From contig JADJPZ010000004.1 in assembly GCA_016713025.1 (NCBI GenBank), positions 992,001 to 1,056,000 on the forward strand: a DNA stretch of 64,000 nt. Direction: 5' to 3'. The DNA is from Saprospiraceae bacterium (GTDB lineage Bacteria > Bacteroidota > Bacteroidia > Chitinophagales > Saprospiraceae). Positions 39,044 to 48,230 of this stretch are shown piece after piece. A program made the position numbers and the translations under genes. Below the pieces are notes generated by a model. The model was given only the letters and a program-made list of their open reading frames with translations. It did no database searches and had not been told where the DNA came from. Numbering within the stretch: the stretch's first letter is position 1; the number at the start of each line of letters is the position of its first letter.

Positions 39044-40643
39044 ATGAAATATTTTATAACACTATGTTTTTTTATTATTTGCTCTTTGGTGAATGGACTC
39101 CTTTACAGCCAGATTCAGCAAGCTCCCCAAAGATCAGAAGGTGATGGACCGTTCGAGAGATTGATCATTCGGGGTGTAACCGTGATCAACAGTACTGGAG
39201 CACCTCCGATAGGCCCGGTGGACATTGTCGTTGAAAAAAATATCATCAAACAAATCAAAAGTGTAGGATATCCGGGTACACCAGTCATGGATAAAGATCG
39301 CCCAAAAGCAGGTGCCGGTGATAAGGTGATGGATTGTGAGGGCATGTATATCTTACCAGGATTTGTGGATATGCATGGACACATTGGAGGTCAATCCCAA
39401 GGTACACCTGCTGAATATGTTTTCAAATTGTGGCTTGGTCATGGTATTACTACAATCAGGGACCCTGCCAGTGGTAACGGTGTGAAATGGACTATGGAAC
39501 ATAAAGCAAAGAGCCTTAAGAATGAAATTGCCGCACCAAGGATTTTATGTTATCCGGCATTTGGTTCAGGATGGGACAAACCGATATCAACACCTGAAGA
39601 AGCGAGATTGTGGGTCAGAGAAAATGCAAAAAATGGTGCTGATGGTATCAAATTTTTTGGTGCAGCACCTGAAATTTTCAAAGCGGCATTGGATGAGAAT
39701 AAAAAGCTGGGACTAAAGTCCGCCTGCCATCATGCCCAACTAGAAGTCGGAAGAATGAATGTAATGGCTACAGCTGCAGCCGGTCTCACTACTATGGAAC
39801 ATTGGTATGGCCTTCCTGAAGCACTATTTGATGGTCAGACCCTGCAGGATTATCCATCTGATTACAACTATAACAATGAACAACATAGATTTGAAGAAGC
39901 GGGAAGACTTTGGAAACAAGCAGCAAAGCCAGGATCGGAAAGATGGAACTTTGTCATGAATGAATTACTGAAAATGGATTTTACATTGGATCCTACTTTC
40001 AATATTTATGATGCCAACAGAGACCTGATGAGGGCTAGACAAGCAGACTGGCACAAAATCTACACATTGCCTTCACTCTGGAAATTTTATGCTCCTAGTA
40101 GAATATCTCATGGATCATATTGGTTTGATTGGGGTACAGAGCAGGAAATTGCCTGGAAGGAAAATTATAAACTATGGATGCAATTTGTAAATGAATATAA
40201 AAATAAGGGTGGGAGAGTGACGGCCGGTTCAGATTCAGGGTTTATTTATCAGCTCTATGGATTTGGGTACATCAGAGAACTTGAATTGCTGCGCGAAGCC
40301 GGATTTTTGCCACTTGAGGTCATCAGAGCTGCCACACTTAAAGGAGCTGAAGCTTTGGGTATGGTGGATAAAATTGGCAGTATCGAAATAGGTAAGTATG
40401 CTGATTTTGTTTTGCTGGACGAAAATCCATTGGCCAATATAAAGGTCCTGTATGGAACCGGAACAATAAAACTGAACGAAAAAACGAAGCGGAGCGGATA
40501 GGAGGTGTCAAATATACAATAAAAGATGGAATCATTTATGATGCAAAAAAATGCTCGCTGATGTAAAAGCTATAGTGGACAGAGCCAAAGCTGAAAATGA
40601 TGGTGAACTTTTACAGCCCGGAGAGAAGAAGCTCAAACCATAA
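39044..40643 (+). CDS. Exported amidohydrolase (frameshifted near C-terminus)
   Basis: Periplasmic metal-dependent amidohydrolase with a signal peptide (MKYFITLCFFIICSLVNGLLYSQ). Metal ligands are seen in GFVDMHGHIGG (HxH) and in TAGSDSGF (Asp); a His-bearing KSACHHAQ segment and ATLKGAEALGMVDKIGSIEIGKYADFVLLDENPL follow, as in imidazolonepropionase-like enzymes. The sequenced frame stops at 40501. Adding one A in the A-run near 40478 and one near 40556 continues the protein through IGGVKYTIKDGIIYDAKK to a stop at 40641-40643, just before a terminator. Substrate unknown. Confidence 0.82.
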
Positions 40644-40644
40644 T

Positions 40645-40680
40645 AAAAAATGGCCTGTTTTGGTGCAACAGGCCATTTTT
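40645..40680. terminator. Bidirectional intrinsic terminator
   Basis: Perfect 11-bp stem AATGGCCTGTT (40649-40659) / AACAGGCCATT (40667-40677), with an A-run before and a T-run after, so it can stop transcription on both strands. It directly follows the restored amidohydrolase stop. Confidence 0.85.
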
Positions 40681-40840
40681 CTAATCCCAAGGATCAAAAC
40701 CAACATTTACTCAAACCAGATAATCAGCTTTCTCAAGGCCAACTACCATCCTTTCTTTATAACTCAAGCTCAATTTATTATCTCTGTCTATCCAATTCTT
40801 ATTCGTTAACAGAATTGGAAATAATTTCTCTTATTTGATG
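40681..40840 (-). pseudogene. Possible decayed or frameshifted small gene, unrecognised
   Basis: On the minus strand, abutting the bidirectional terminator, short stretches read like protein: IREIISNSVNE in one frame, then KNWIDRDNKLSLSYKERMVV and GLEKADYLV in another, an in-frame TGA, and VNVGFDPWD with a stop at 40681-40683. Position against a terminator and coherent codon use suggest a real 3' gene end broken by a frameshift. I do not recognise the family. The rest of 40854-41287 is AT-rich with no convincing gene. Confidence 0.3.
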
Positions 40841-41291
40841 ATACAAAGATGATGGTTAAAATATTTTAAAAAAAATACAAAAAATGCCATAAATAATATA
40901 ATATTATATATTATATATAAATCATTGATTATTAATATTTGTTTTTAATTTTTAAATTCTGTTTAGTGAGGAATTTTTGTATCTAATTTTTATTAAACAA
41001 ATGAAACTTGAAGTTGAATAGGAGTATGTTTATAATTTTTCTTAGTAGTGAATCAAGAGATTATGGCTCTGGCGATAAAATAATCAACGAATTTAGCTTT
41101 TCTGACAACAATGATAACAATGATAATAGGCGGGCAGGTGAACTAAATGAGGCGATAATTTTGAAGTCAGGTTTATAATATATTGATTTTAGATTTTAAG
41201 GCAATAAAAATTTAAACTCTTACAATCATGGAAAGTAAATGAAGTCAGGGTAAAATTCAAAAATAGAAAAATGGACCTGTACAAAACAAAA

Positions 41292-41317
41292 AAGCCTTTC
41301 GATGACTCGAAAGGCTT
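41292..41317 (-). terminator. Terminator of the RRM gene
   Basis: Perfect 11-bp stem AAGCCTTTCGA / TCGAAAGGCTT with a 4-base loop; on the minus strand it is followed by a T-run (A-run at 41288-41291 on plus). It lies 29 bp after the RRM gene stop. Confidence 0.82.
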
Positions 41318-41345
41318 AAAAGATTCAATTTTATAATTCAATATC

Positions 41346-41642
41346 TTAATATCTTCTCTCTCTTGGTCTAAAATTGTTATCTCTACGCGGAGCGTTCGCA
41401 GGTTTTGGTTCTGCTTTTTTACATACGATGGTCTGACCTTCAAATTCAGTTTCATTTAATCCTGCAATCGCGGCGATACCTGCATCCTCACTTCCCATTT
41501 CAACAAATGCGAATCCTTTGGATCTTCCTGTATCCCTGTCCATAATAACCTTGGCCGAAACAACTTCGCCATACTGTGAAAATAGATTTTCTAAAGCTTC
41601 AGAACTTGTTCTGTAGTTCAATTTAGCAACAAAAATGTTCAT
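41346..41642 (-). CDS. Small RNA-recognition-motif (RRM) RNA-binding protein
   Basis: 98-aa single-RRM protein. ATG 41642 starts MNIFVAKLNYRT, where IFVAKL is RNP2; KGFAFVEM is RNP1. A short basic C-terminal tail rich in Arg (RRDNNFRPRERRY) follows. The longer frame to 41693 only adds leader sequence. Bacterial RRM proteins of this type bind single-stranded RNA and are often cold-responsive; the leader of about 65 nt would fit post-transcriptional control, by inference. Confidence 0.92.
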   Translation of the reverse strand: MNIFVAKLNYRTSSEALENLFSQYGEVVSAKVIMDRDTGRSKGFAFVEMGSEDAGIAAIAGLNETEFEGQTIVCKKAEPKPANAPRRDNNFRPRERRY

Positions 41643-41715
41643 TAAAAAAATAATTAAAAATAAATAAAAAAACAAAATCAACCTTTTTGACAAGGTCTAA
41701 AATTTGATATCACTA

Positions 41716-41723
41716 CAAAGATA
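41716..41723 (-). promoter_or_regulatory. -7 element TATCTTTG for the RRM gene
   Basis: Exact TAnnTTTG on the minus strand, about 75 bp before the RRM start codon. No TTG at the ideal -33 spacing. Confidence 0.45.
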
Positions 41724-41783
41724 TGATATTTTATAATACAAAATTAAAATTGGATCAAAAAGTTATTAAAAAATCGTTAATTT

Positions 41784-41814
41784 TTGACAAAAGTACTGAA
41801 TTAGCGTAATTTTG
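41784..41814 (+). promoter_or_regulatory. Promoter of the ctlX-like gene
   Basis: TTG at 41784-41786, a 20-base spacer and TAATTTTG at 41807-41814 make a consensus Bacteroidota promoter, 22 bp before the ATG at 41837. Confidence 0.65.
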
Positions 41815-41836
41815 CGTCAAAATCAATCTTTTTTGC

Positions 41837-42792
41837 ATGCAACAACTATCAAAGAATATCTTAATGATCAGACCGGTAAATTTTGGATACAACTCTGAAA
41901 CAGCTCTGAACAATTCTTTTCAGTCTGTGGATACCATTAATGATCCGGATCAACTCAAAGAGACAGCCAGAAATGAATTTGACAATATGGTGTCCATTTT
42001 GAGATCAAAAGGTATCAATGTGCTCGTGGTTGAAGATAGTTCATATCCGGTAAAACCGGATGCTGTCTTTCCAAATAACTGGATAAGTTTTCATGAAAAC
42101 GGAGTTCTCATCACCTATCCTATGTATGCTGCAAACCGCCGGATAGAAAGAAGAGAAGAAATTATAGATGCCGTAGGAAGAGAGTTTAAGATCAGCAACA
42201 GATATTCCTTTGAATTTTATGAAGATGATCAGGAGCCTTTATTTTTGGAAGGGACAGGTAGTATGATTTTTGACAGACCAAATCATGTTGTATATGCTTG
42301 CTTGAGTGAAAGGACAGATGCAACACTATTGGATAAGTTTAATGTCCTTATGGGTACCACAAGTGTTGTTTTCAGATCTTTGGACAGAAACGGCAACGAT
42401 ATTTATCACACCAATGTTATGATGGCGCTTGGAGAAGATTTTGTCGTGATATGTATGGAGAGTATTCCTGATGAAGATGCCAGGAAAAGCTTTATAAATC
42501 ATTTGCCGAAACTGGTAAAGATGTCATAGAGATAAGTCTGAGCCAAGTTGAGTCGTTTGCTGGCAATATGCTGGAAGTAAGAGCTCAGGACAATAAACGA
42601 TATCTTTGTATGTCCCAAACGGCTTTTGATGCTTTGTCATCAGTTCAAAAGGAAAAACTAAGTGCCAAAACTCAATTACTCCCAATACCAATCAACCATA
42701 TTGAAAAATTCGGAGGAGGAAGTGTCAGGTGTATGATGGCTGAGATTTTTTGCCACTCAAAAGTAAGAGGATACTTAAAAATAAATTCTTAG
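41837..42792 (+). CDS. ctlX: CtlX-like citrulline/dimethylarginine hydrolase (frameshifted)
   Basis: Guanidine-modifying superfamily enzyme. ILMIRPVNFGYN opens the fold; DAVFPNNWISFH, FLEGTGSMIFDR and DIYHTNVMMALG (catalytic His) follow. The sequenced frame ends at 42529, but adding one A near 42498 gives KSFAETGKDVIEISLSQVES, joining the downstream frame that ends in FGGGSVRCMMAEIF with the catalytic Cys. The restored product is ~318 aa, normal for the family annotated as citrulline utilization hydrolase CtlX. Without the repair the enzyme would lack its Cys. Confidence 0.82.
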
Positions 42793-42903
42793 TTGGTTAT
42801 AAATCTATAGATTATTGTTCTGTAAATATAATTTCTTAAAATCACTTATAAAATGTGATTGGTAGTAATATCCTGTTGAATATTCTAATTGCGTTAAAAT
42901 TAG

Positions 42904-43144
42904 TTAAGTGTTTTTATTGGAAATCAGTTTCATAGCCTTGTGAACTCGGGCTTTACGACAGTATTGGTCTATTGTGATTCCAGTAATAGATAAAAATCTC
43001 TGCTTAACTCTTCTTCTCAAAACACTAATGCTATTCAGATGAAGTTGAATATTTTGGGATACACCCAATACTTTCTCTTATGGACTTCACTGATTTATCT
43101 TCTTTTTTGTTGAGCAATTTGTTTATAAAATATTCTTTTTTCAT
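42904..43144 (-). pseudogene. AraC-type HTH protein fragment (frameshifted)
   Basis: In the 770-bp gap after ctlX, the minus strand reads MKKEYFINKLLNKKEDKSVK then, after a one-base shift near 43060, GVSQNIQLHLNSISVLRRR, VKQRFLSITGITIDQYCRKA and RVHKAMKLISNKNT before a stop. The second half has the AraC helix-turn-helix pattern (FL..TG.T...Y.R..R...A..LI). There is no ligand-binding domain, so it is either a very small HTH protein with a sequencing indel or the remnant of a regulator. 43145-43560 shows nothing further. Confidence 0.5.
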
Positions 43145-43566
43145 TTAATCCTACTTCTAAAGTTTATGTGAAAGGATTACCAATATACCTAATTTTAACA
43201 ATCTACGATATTGAAATGTAAATTTAGGTCACATTCCCCGGCATTGTAAATGGTATCATTTAGTGTCAAAAATGATTGCGAAATTATCATTTGGCAAGAA
43301 ATAACTTAATTTTTAGTTTTTGATAATTATGTAATTTATTTTATCATACATTTGAAGAATAATTAGATATTATTCACTAAAAAGCTTTGATCTTATTTTG
43401 CATTTGAACAATTTTACTTTAAAGCTAATATCTACTTTTGTGATATTTAAATGGTATTCTACATGAAGTAGGAGAAATGATGTAGTATCTATAATGAATA
43501 TTTGCAAATTACTCGAATCAAAATTTAAAGGAAATAAAAATTTAGGACAATAAAATTTAATTAGTA

Positions 43567-44676
43567 ATGAAAAACTTAATTATTGTTTTACTTTTTTACA
43601 AATACCTTGTTTGCTCAATTACAGCCACTTACGACGCCAAATAACGGTGGAAATAAAAGAGCTACGGTTAGTGAAAATATACATCTGTGCGAAGTGAAGC
43701 TTACCTATAATCGGCCGGCAGTAAAAGGTCGTGAAGGCAAGATATGGGGAACAGACATTGCTCATTATGGTTTAAAAGATTTGCAGTTTGGAAGCAGTAA
43801 AGCTGCTCCTTGGAGAGTTGGAGCTAATGAATGCACAGTTATCTCATTTTCGACAGAAGCAAAGGTAGAGGGCAAAAGTATTGCTCCTGGTAGCTATGGC
43901 TTGTATATGAATTTAGGTGAAACAGAAACCACCATAATCTTCAATAGGAACACAAGCGCTTGGGGAAGTTTTTCTTATAACCCTTCAGACGATGTTTTGC
44001 AAGTAACTGTAAAAAACGAGGCCATCAATCAGAGTGTAGAATTTATGAAATTTGAGTTTGACAATCAAAGTCAGACCTCAGCCATATTAGCATTGTTATG
44101 GGAAAAACGTCGTATCCCAATGAAGATTGAAGTAGATGGATTAAAGTTGCAGTTTATCAGCTTCAAAAAAGAGTTGGAAACACCAAAGGGTTTTACTTCT
44201 GCTGCTTTTGCGCAGGCTGCTAACTTTTGTTTGCAAAACAATTATGAGTTAGAGCAGGGATTTGCATGGGCAAATAGATCTGCTGCATCTCTATTTCCTG
44301 GCGAAAGGAACTTTGTTTCGCTTAGTACAGTAGCTAATTATTTATTCAAACAAGGTAAGCAAACAGAGGCAGATGCAGTCATGAAAGAGGCAATTCCACT
44401 CGGCAATGCTATTCAGGTCAGTACGTATGCCCAGGAAGTCTTATCACACAAAAGAGAGCTACTGAAGCCTTGGAAATATACAAAGCTAATTATGAAAAAT
44501 ATCCCAATATATTTGCAACCAATTTTGGAATGATAAGAGCTCATTCTGCTTTAGGTGAGTTTAATAAAGCCTTGGAATTTGCTAAGAAAGCCTTGCCACA
44601 AGCTCCAGGCGATTCACAAAAAAGTCAGGTTGAAAAAATGATAAAAGATTTAGAAACAGGCAAAGATATCAATTAA
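43567..44676 (+). CDS. DUF2911 protein with TPR-like C-terminus (frameshifted)
   Basis: Exported protein. From ATG 43567 a signal peptide starts MKNLIIVLL, but a T-run near 43592-43597 shifts the frame; the ORF then continues FTNTLFAQLQPLTTPNNGGNK. DUF2911 features are VKLTYNRPAVKGREGKIWG, APWRVGANECTVISFS and APGSYGLYMNL. A second shift (one missing A near 44455, at SHK) separates the tail RATEALEIYKANYEKYPNI...KKALPQAPGDSQKSQVEKM, a TPR pair. Both lesions are in homopolymers. Function of DUF2911 is not known to me. Confidence 0.78.
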
Positions 44677-44678
44677 AA

Positions 44679-45128
44679 ATGTTTAGGAACCTATTTAAGT
44701 TAAGTGCCATTTTGCAATTAATTACGGCCGCTTTTCATGCTTTGAGTTTTTTTTCGGAATCCTTAGCTGATAATGATACAGAAAAAACTTTGTTTGATTT
44801 GATGAAAAATTATCAAAGAGATTTGGGAATGGGTTTTAAGTAGAGTACCGATGATCTGTTTCTTTCTATGAGCATTTGTTTTACACTTTTATGTTTGTTC
44901 GCTGGCCTGGTAAATCTATTTTTACTAAAAAAAACGGAAGACAAAATATTACTTGGAGGCTTATTAAATATTAATATTTTGATTTTTGGTAGCTTATTTT
45001 TTGCAATGGCTTTCCTTACTTTTTTACCACCTATTATTTGTACTGCTTTAATATTTTTAGGTTTAATTGCTGCTAAATTTTATCTGAATAAGTCAGGGCG
45101 ATTAGATACTGTAAATAATCCAAGGTGA
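44679..45128 (+). pseudogene. Small four-helix membrane protein with in-frame amber codon
   Basis: A frame from ATG 44679 reads MFRNLFKLSAILQLITAAFH onward through LMKNYQRDLGMGFK to TAG at 44841, then continues in the same frame as STDDLFLSMSICFTLLCLF and three further hydrophobic helices to 45128. The reading frame is uninterrupted apart from this one codon, so a point substitution (CAG or TGG to TAG) or base error is likely. It resembles small uncharacterised membrane proteins such as the LIC_13387 type, tentatively. A shorter product could start at ATG 44868. Confidence 0.55.
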
Positions 45129-45131
45129 GAC

Positions 45132-45530
45132 ATGGAAGAAATCATTGATTATATTGCAAAAATTGAGGATGAGCACCGCAAAGAAGATTGCCAAACATTA
45201 TTGAAAATGATGTCAGAGATTTGTAATGAACAGCCCAAACTTTGGAATAATTCTATAGTTGGTTTTGGGACTTATCAATACAAATATGAATCAGGGAGAG
45301 AAGGTGAGTGGTTTATAACTGGTTTTTCGAATAGAAAAAAAAGTTTAACGATTTATATAGTAGCAGGTTTTTCGGATTATAAGGATCTTCTGGCTCAACT
45401 TGGAAATCACACAATTGGCTCCTCATGTTTGTATATCAAAGGATTAGCAAGTATTGATTTAGATATATTAAAGCTATTGATAACGAAATCAACTGAATAT
45501 ATGAAAGCAAGGCACTTTTATCATAATTAG
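45132..45530 (+). CDS. DUF1801 domain protein
   Basis: 132-aa cytosolic protein of the DUF1801 (YdhG-like) fold. Visible are EDCQTLLKMMSEICNEQPKLWNNSIVGFGTYQYKY, GEWFITGFSNRKKSLTIYI and LGNHTIGSSCLYIKGLASIDLDILK, all characteristic of the family. No biochemical role is established. Starts 3 bp after the preceding membrane gene. Confidence 0.85.
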   Translation: MEEIIDYIAKIEDEHRKEDCQTLLKMMSEICNEQPKLWNNSIVGFGTYQYKYESGREGEWFITGFSNRKKSLTIYIVAGFSDYKDLLAQLGNHTIGSSCLYIKGLASIDLDILKLLITKSTEYMKARHFYHN

Positions 45531-45537
45531 TAATATT

Positions 45538-46188
45538 ATGCACGACACAAATATATTTTCCCATTGGAGAGCATCTATTTTTTGCATTTTGATGAGCATA
45601 TCCTTTATATCTTGCACAAAAAATGTAGATACTTTTAATCAAGTCAAAAAATATGATGCAGTAATACTTTTTGTAGGAAATAGTCTTACTTACACCAACG
45701 ACCTACCTCAAATTCTTGTAAAACATGCTGAATTTAAAGGAAAAAAAATTAAAACAGAATCTTTGACATTACCAAATTATGCTTTAGTTGATCATTTGGC
45801 GGAAGGCAAAGTCCAAAAATTAGTTGATTCAAAAAAGTATAACTTTGTTATTGTACAGCAAGGGCCTTCATCTCAAGAAGAAGGACGAAAATTATTGTTT
45901 GAGGCTGCTGAAATATTTAAGGATCTTTGTGCAAAAAATGATGCTAAACTTGCTTTTTATATGGTATGGCCAGCACACGCTAATTATCATCACTTCGATG
46001 GTGTAATCAAAAACTATACCGAAGCTGCATCGAAGAGTAATGCTATACTTTGCCCTGTTGGCAAGGTTTGGAAGGATTATATTGACAAAACTAATGACCT
46101 TACATATTATGGTCAAGATCTTTTTCATCCTTCGGAAAAAGGAAGTCAAGTAGCTTCAGAAGTGATTTATAATAGTCTTTTTCCTTAG
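45538..46188 (+). CDS. SGNH/GDSL-like hydrolase lipoprotein
   Basis: 216-aa protein with a lipoprotein signal (FCILMSISFISCTKN, lipobox Cys about residue 22). The SGNH blocks are LFVGNSLTYTND (block I with Ser), QQGPSSQEEG in place of the GxND block, and DLFHPSEKGSQ (block V Asp-x-x-His). Probably an esterase or acyl-hydrolase at the outer membrane; substrate unknown. It lies 7 bp after the DUF1801 gene. Confidence 0.8.
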   Translation: MHDTNIFSHWRASIFCILMSISFISCTKNVDTFNQVKKYDAVILFVGNSLTYTNDLPQILVKHAEFKGKKIKTESLTLPNYALVDHLAEGKVQKLVDSKKYNFVIVQQGPSSQEEGRKLLFEAAEIFKDLCAKNDAKLAFYMVWPAHANYHHFDGVIKNYTEAASKSNAILCPVGKVWKDYIDKTNDLTYYGQDLFHPSEKGSQVASEVIYNSLFP

Positions 46189-46202
46189 TTCAAACGATAA
46201 AA

Positions 46203-46870
46203 ATGATGGAATCAAAAAAATTCTTAAAATTTACAGCTATATGTGGTTTTCTTAGCGTGATCACTACATCAGGTATACATCTGGTCTTTCCGGACGTACC
46301 GACAGATTTTGAAGAAAGAGCGGCAGTGTTTCAAAATGGTACGTATATTATTAACCGTTGGTGGATTATCATTCATTGCCTATTGGTTTTAGTTGCAATG
46401 TGGGGATTTTTCTTAACTCAATTCCGAAAGTCGTTAGGTTTTTCGGGAATGGGCTTCTTATTTTTTGTAGTATTTGCAGTAGTAGAAATTATAAGACAAA
46501 TGTTCGTTTTATTTTACCTAAATGGATTAAGGGCAAAATATCTGGCTGAACCGGATATGGCTGTTAAAGCTTTATACAAATACGATCTGACTACTTTTCT
46601 ATGTTCAGCAATTCGTTTTTTGGCATGTTTATTTTAGCATTTGGGTTGGCCAATCTGTTTTACGGACTCAGTCTGTATAAGGACAAAGGTTTTGGAAAAA
46701 TATTAAGCTGGATGTTGATCATTTGGGCATTGTTTAATTTCATGGCATTGGCTAATGAATTTATGGCATATGAACCTATTTCAAATTTCCTAGGCTTATA
46801 TAATTATACTTATCAACCATTTATACGTGGGCTGATGGCTTGGTGGGTTTGGAAAAAAGCAATTAGTTAA
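46203..46870 (+). CDS. Conserved polytopic membrane protein (frameshifted)
   Basis: Hydrophobic protein with about six predicted helices. The first frame runs to TTFLCSAIRFLACLF; adding one T in the T-run near 46615 gives SAIRFFGMFILAFGLANLFY and joins the second frame ending AWWVWKKAIS at 46870. The repaired protein is ~222 aa. No family recognised beyond a resemblance to uncharacterised Bacteroidota membrane proteins. Confidence 0.65.
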
Positions 46871-46882
46871 AATTTTTATACC

Positions 46883-47331
46883 ATGATAAACAAGACCATT
46901 TTCTTTTCTCATTTTGATCCTTTTGTTTTCTTGCGGTAGCCCAAAGGTTGAACAAAAAGATGATACCGAAGCCAATGAAGCAATAGTCAGACAAAATTTT
47001 GATTACTTTAACCAACATGATTGGGTGAAAATGGCGGAGATGTATGCGGACAGTGCTACCTTTAAAGACCCAACTTTTGGGAATGCCACCGTGATACAAA
47101 CCAAAGGTGAAATAATCAAAAAAATACAGTGAATTAGCACAAATGATTCCTGACGTTAAGGATGAAGTTAAAGCTATTTATCACGCGGGTGACCATGTGA
47201 TTGTGGAGTTTATTTCTTCAGGAACCGCTCCTGACAAAAAATCTTTTGAGCTTCCTATTTGTACAATATTTAAAATTGAAAATGGAAAAATTACACAAGA
47301 CTTCACCTATTATGACAATACAAATGACTAA
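46883..47331 (+). pseudogene. NTF2/SnoaL-like lipoprotein (two frameshifts)
   Basis: From ATG 46883 the signal MINKTIFF shifts frame (one extra T near 46903) into LILILLFSCGSPKVEQK with a lipobox Cys. The SnoaL-like domain reads IVRQNFDYFNQHDWVKMAEMYADSATF, shifts again (one extra A in the seven-A run at 47118-47124), and ends KYSELAQMIPDVKDEVKAIY...FELPICTIFKIENGKITQDF. Two homopolymer insertions repaired give one ~149-aa NTF2-fold protein. Its substrate is unknown. Confidence 0.68.
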
Positions 47332-47752
47332 GATATTTCTAAAAATATTCATTTTGCTATTTGTTTCCTTCTCTACTTTTGCACAGACTGATAAGCAAAT
47401 GGTAGAAGAAGCTATGATGAATTATTTGGACGCTCTTTATGATGCCAAACCAGAATTAATTCGGGAAAGCGTTCATCCTAAACTCAATAAATTTGGATTT
47501 TATCGACCTGCAAAAGATAAACCGTTTGGCCAAATGGGTCAAATGTCATTTGAACGTTTGGAAAAATTGGCTGGCGAATGGAATGCTCAAAAAAAGCCTA
47601 TTGATATACCTCGAAAAGCCGAAGTAATAGCTGTTCACGAACAAATTGCCATAGGCAAGGTATCTGCCGAATGGGGTTTTGATTTTATGCAATTGGTGAA
47701 AGAAAATGGTAAGTGGTTGATAATAAATATAGTATGGCAAAGTCCAGAATAG
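47324..47752 (+). CDS. Secreted NTF2-like (putative lumazine-binding family) protein
   Basis: 142-aa exported protein. ATG 47324 is used because it gives a signal peptide (MTKIFLKIFILLFVSFSTFAQ) and overlaps the previous stop by 8 bp; the longer frame from 47201 reads antisense-like sequence of the upstream gene. The mature part DKQMVEEAMMNYLDALYDAKPELIRESVHP and GKWLIINIVWQSPE fit the NTF2-like lumazine-binding family. Role unknown. Confidence 0.78.
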   Translation: MTKIFLKIFILLFVSFSTFAQTDKQMVEEAMMNYLDALYDAKPELIRESVHPKLNKFGFYRPAKDKPFGQMGQMSFERLEKLAGEWNAQKKPIDIPRKAEVIAVHEQIAIGKVSAEWGFDFMQLVKENGKWLIINIVWQSPE

Positions 47753-47789
47753 ATAGTAATTTTTTTTTTAAATTTTAAATTTTAATAAT

Positions 47790-48157
47790 ATGGTAGGTAA
47801 ATTAACATGGTATGAAATAGCCGTGACAGATTTAGAGAGAGCTAAAACATTTTATGAAAAGTGTTAGGAATGGATTTCGAATACATCGAGATGCCGGGCA
47901 CAAAAATGTATATGCAAAATGTAGATCATGCAAAAGGTGAAATAGGCGGTGCATTAGTACTGGCCGATGATAACACACCTGCTTCAAATGGCACCATTAT
48001 TTATTTTAACAGCGATGATTGTGATAATGAAGTTCCGCTTATTGAGCCGGCAGGTGGCAAACTTCTTTTTCCAAAAACATCTATTGGAGAATTTGGAAAT
48101 ATTATTCAATTCATTGATACCGAAGGTAATAGAATCGGTATTCATTCGACGAAGTAA
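47790..48157 (+). CDS. VOC-family (glyoxalase-like) protein (frameshifted)
   Basis: From ATG 47790: MVGKLTWYEIAVTDLERAKT then FYEK, a typical VOC start, followed by a premature stop; one missing A near 47861 restores FYEKVLGMDFEYIEMPG and the frame to 48157, ending FGNIIQFIDTEGNRIGIHS. About 122 aa, one beta-alpha-beta-beta-beta pair as in single-unit VOC enzymes. Function not assignable. Confidence 0.78.
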
Positions 48158-48172
48158 GTAAGTAGTTTATGT

Positions 48173-48199
48173 CCGGACTTTTCTAAACAGAGAGTCCGG
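48173..48199. terminator. Hairpin between the VOC gene and the array's distal end
   Basis: CCGGACT / AGTCCGG 7-bp stem with a 13-nt loop, no T-run on either strand. It could end pre-crRNA or VOC transcription, or protect a 3' end. Confidence 0.4.
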
Positions 48200-48230
48200 G
48201 CAAAATATAAACTCGCAAGGACAGGCTTCA

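Noticed and set aside
41026..41178. A 50-codon ORF (MFIIFLSSESRDYGSGDKII...) with a GGAGT just upstream
   Set aside because: No family, no promoter and an odd Asn/Asp-rich stretch; Bacteroidota rarely depend on Shine-Dalgarno sites, so the evidence is too weak to call a gene.
47201..47323. Longer start for the NTF2-like protein at 47324
   Set aside because: The added residues come from another frame of the upstream gene and hide a good signal peptide.
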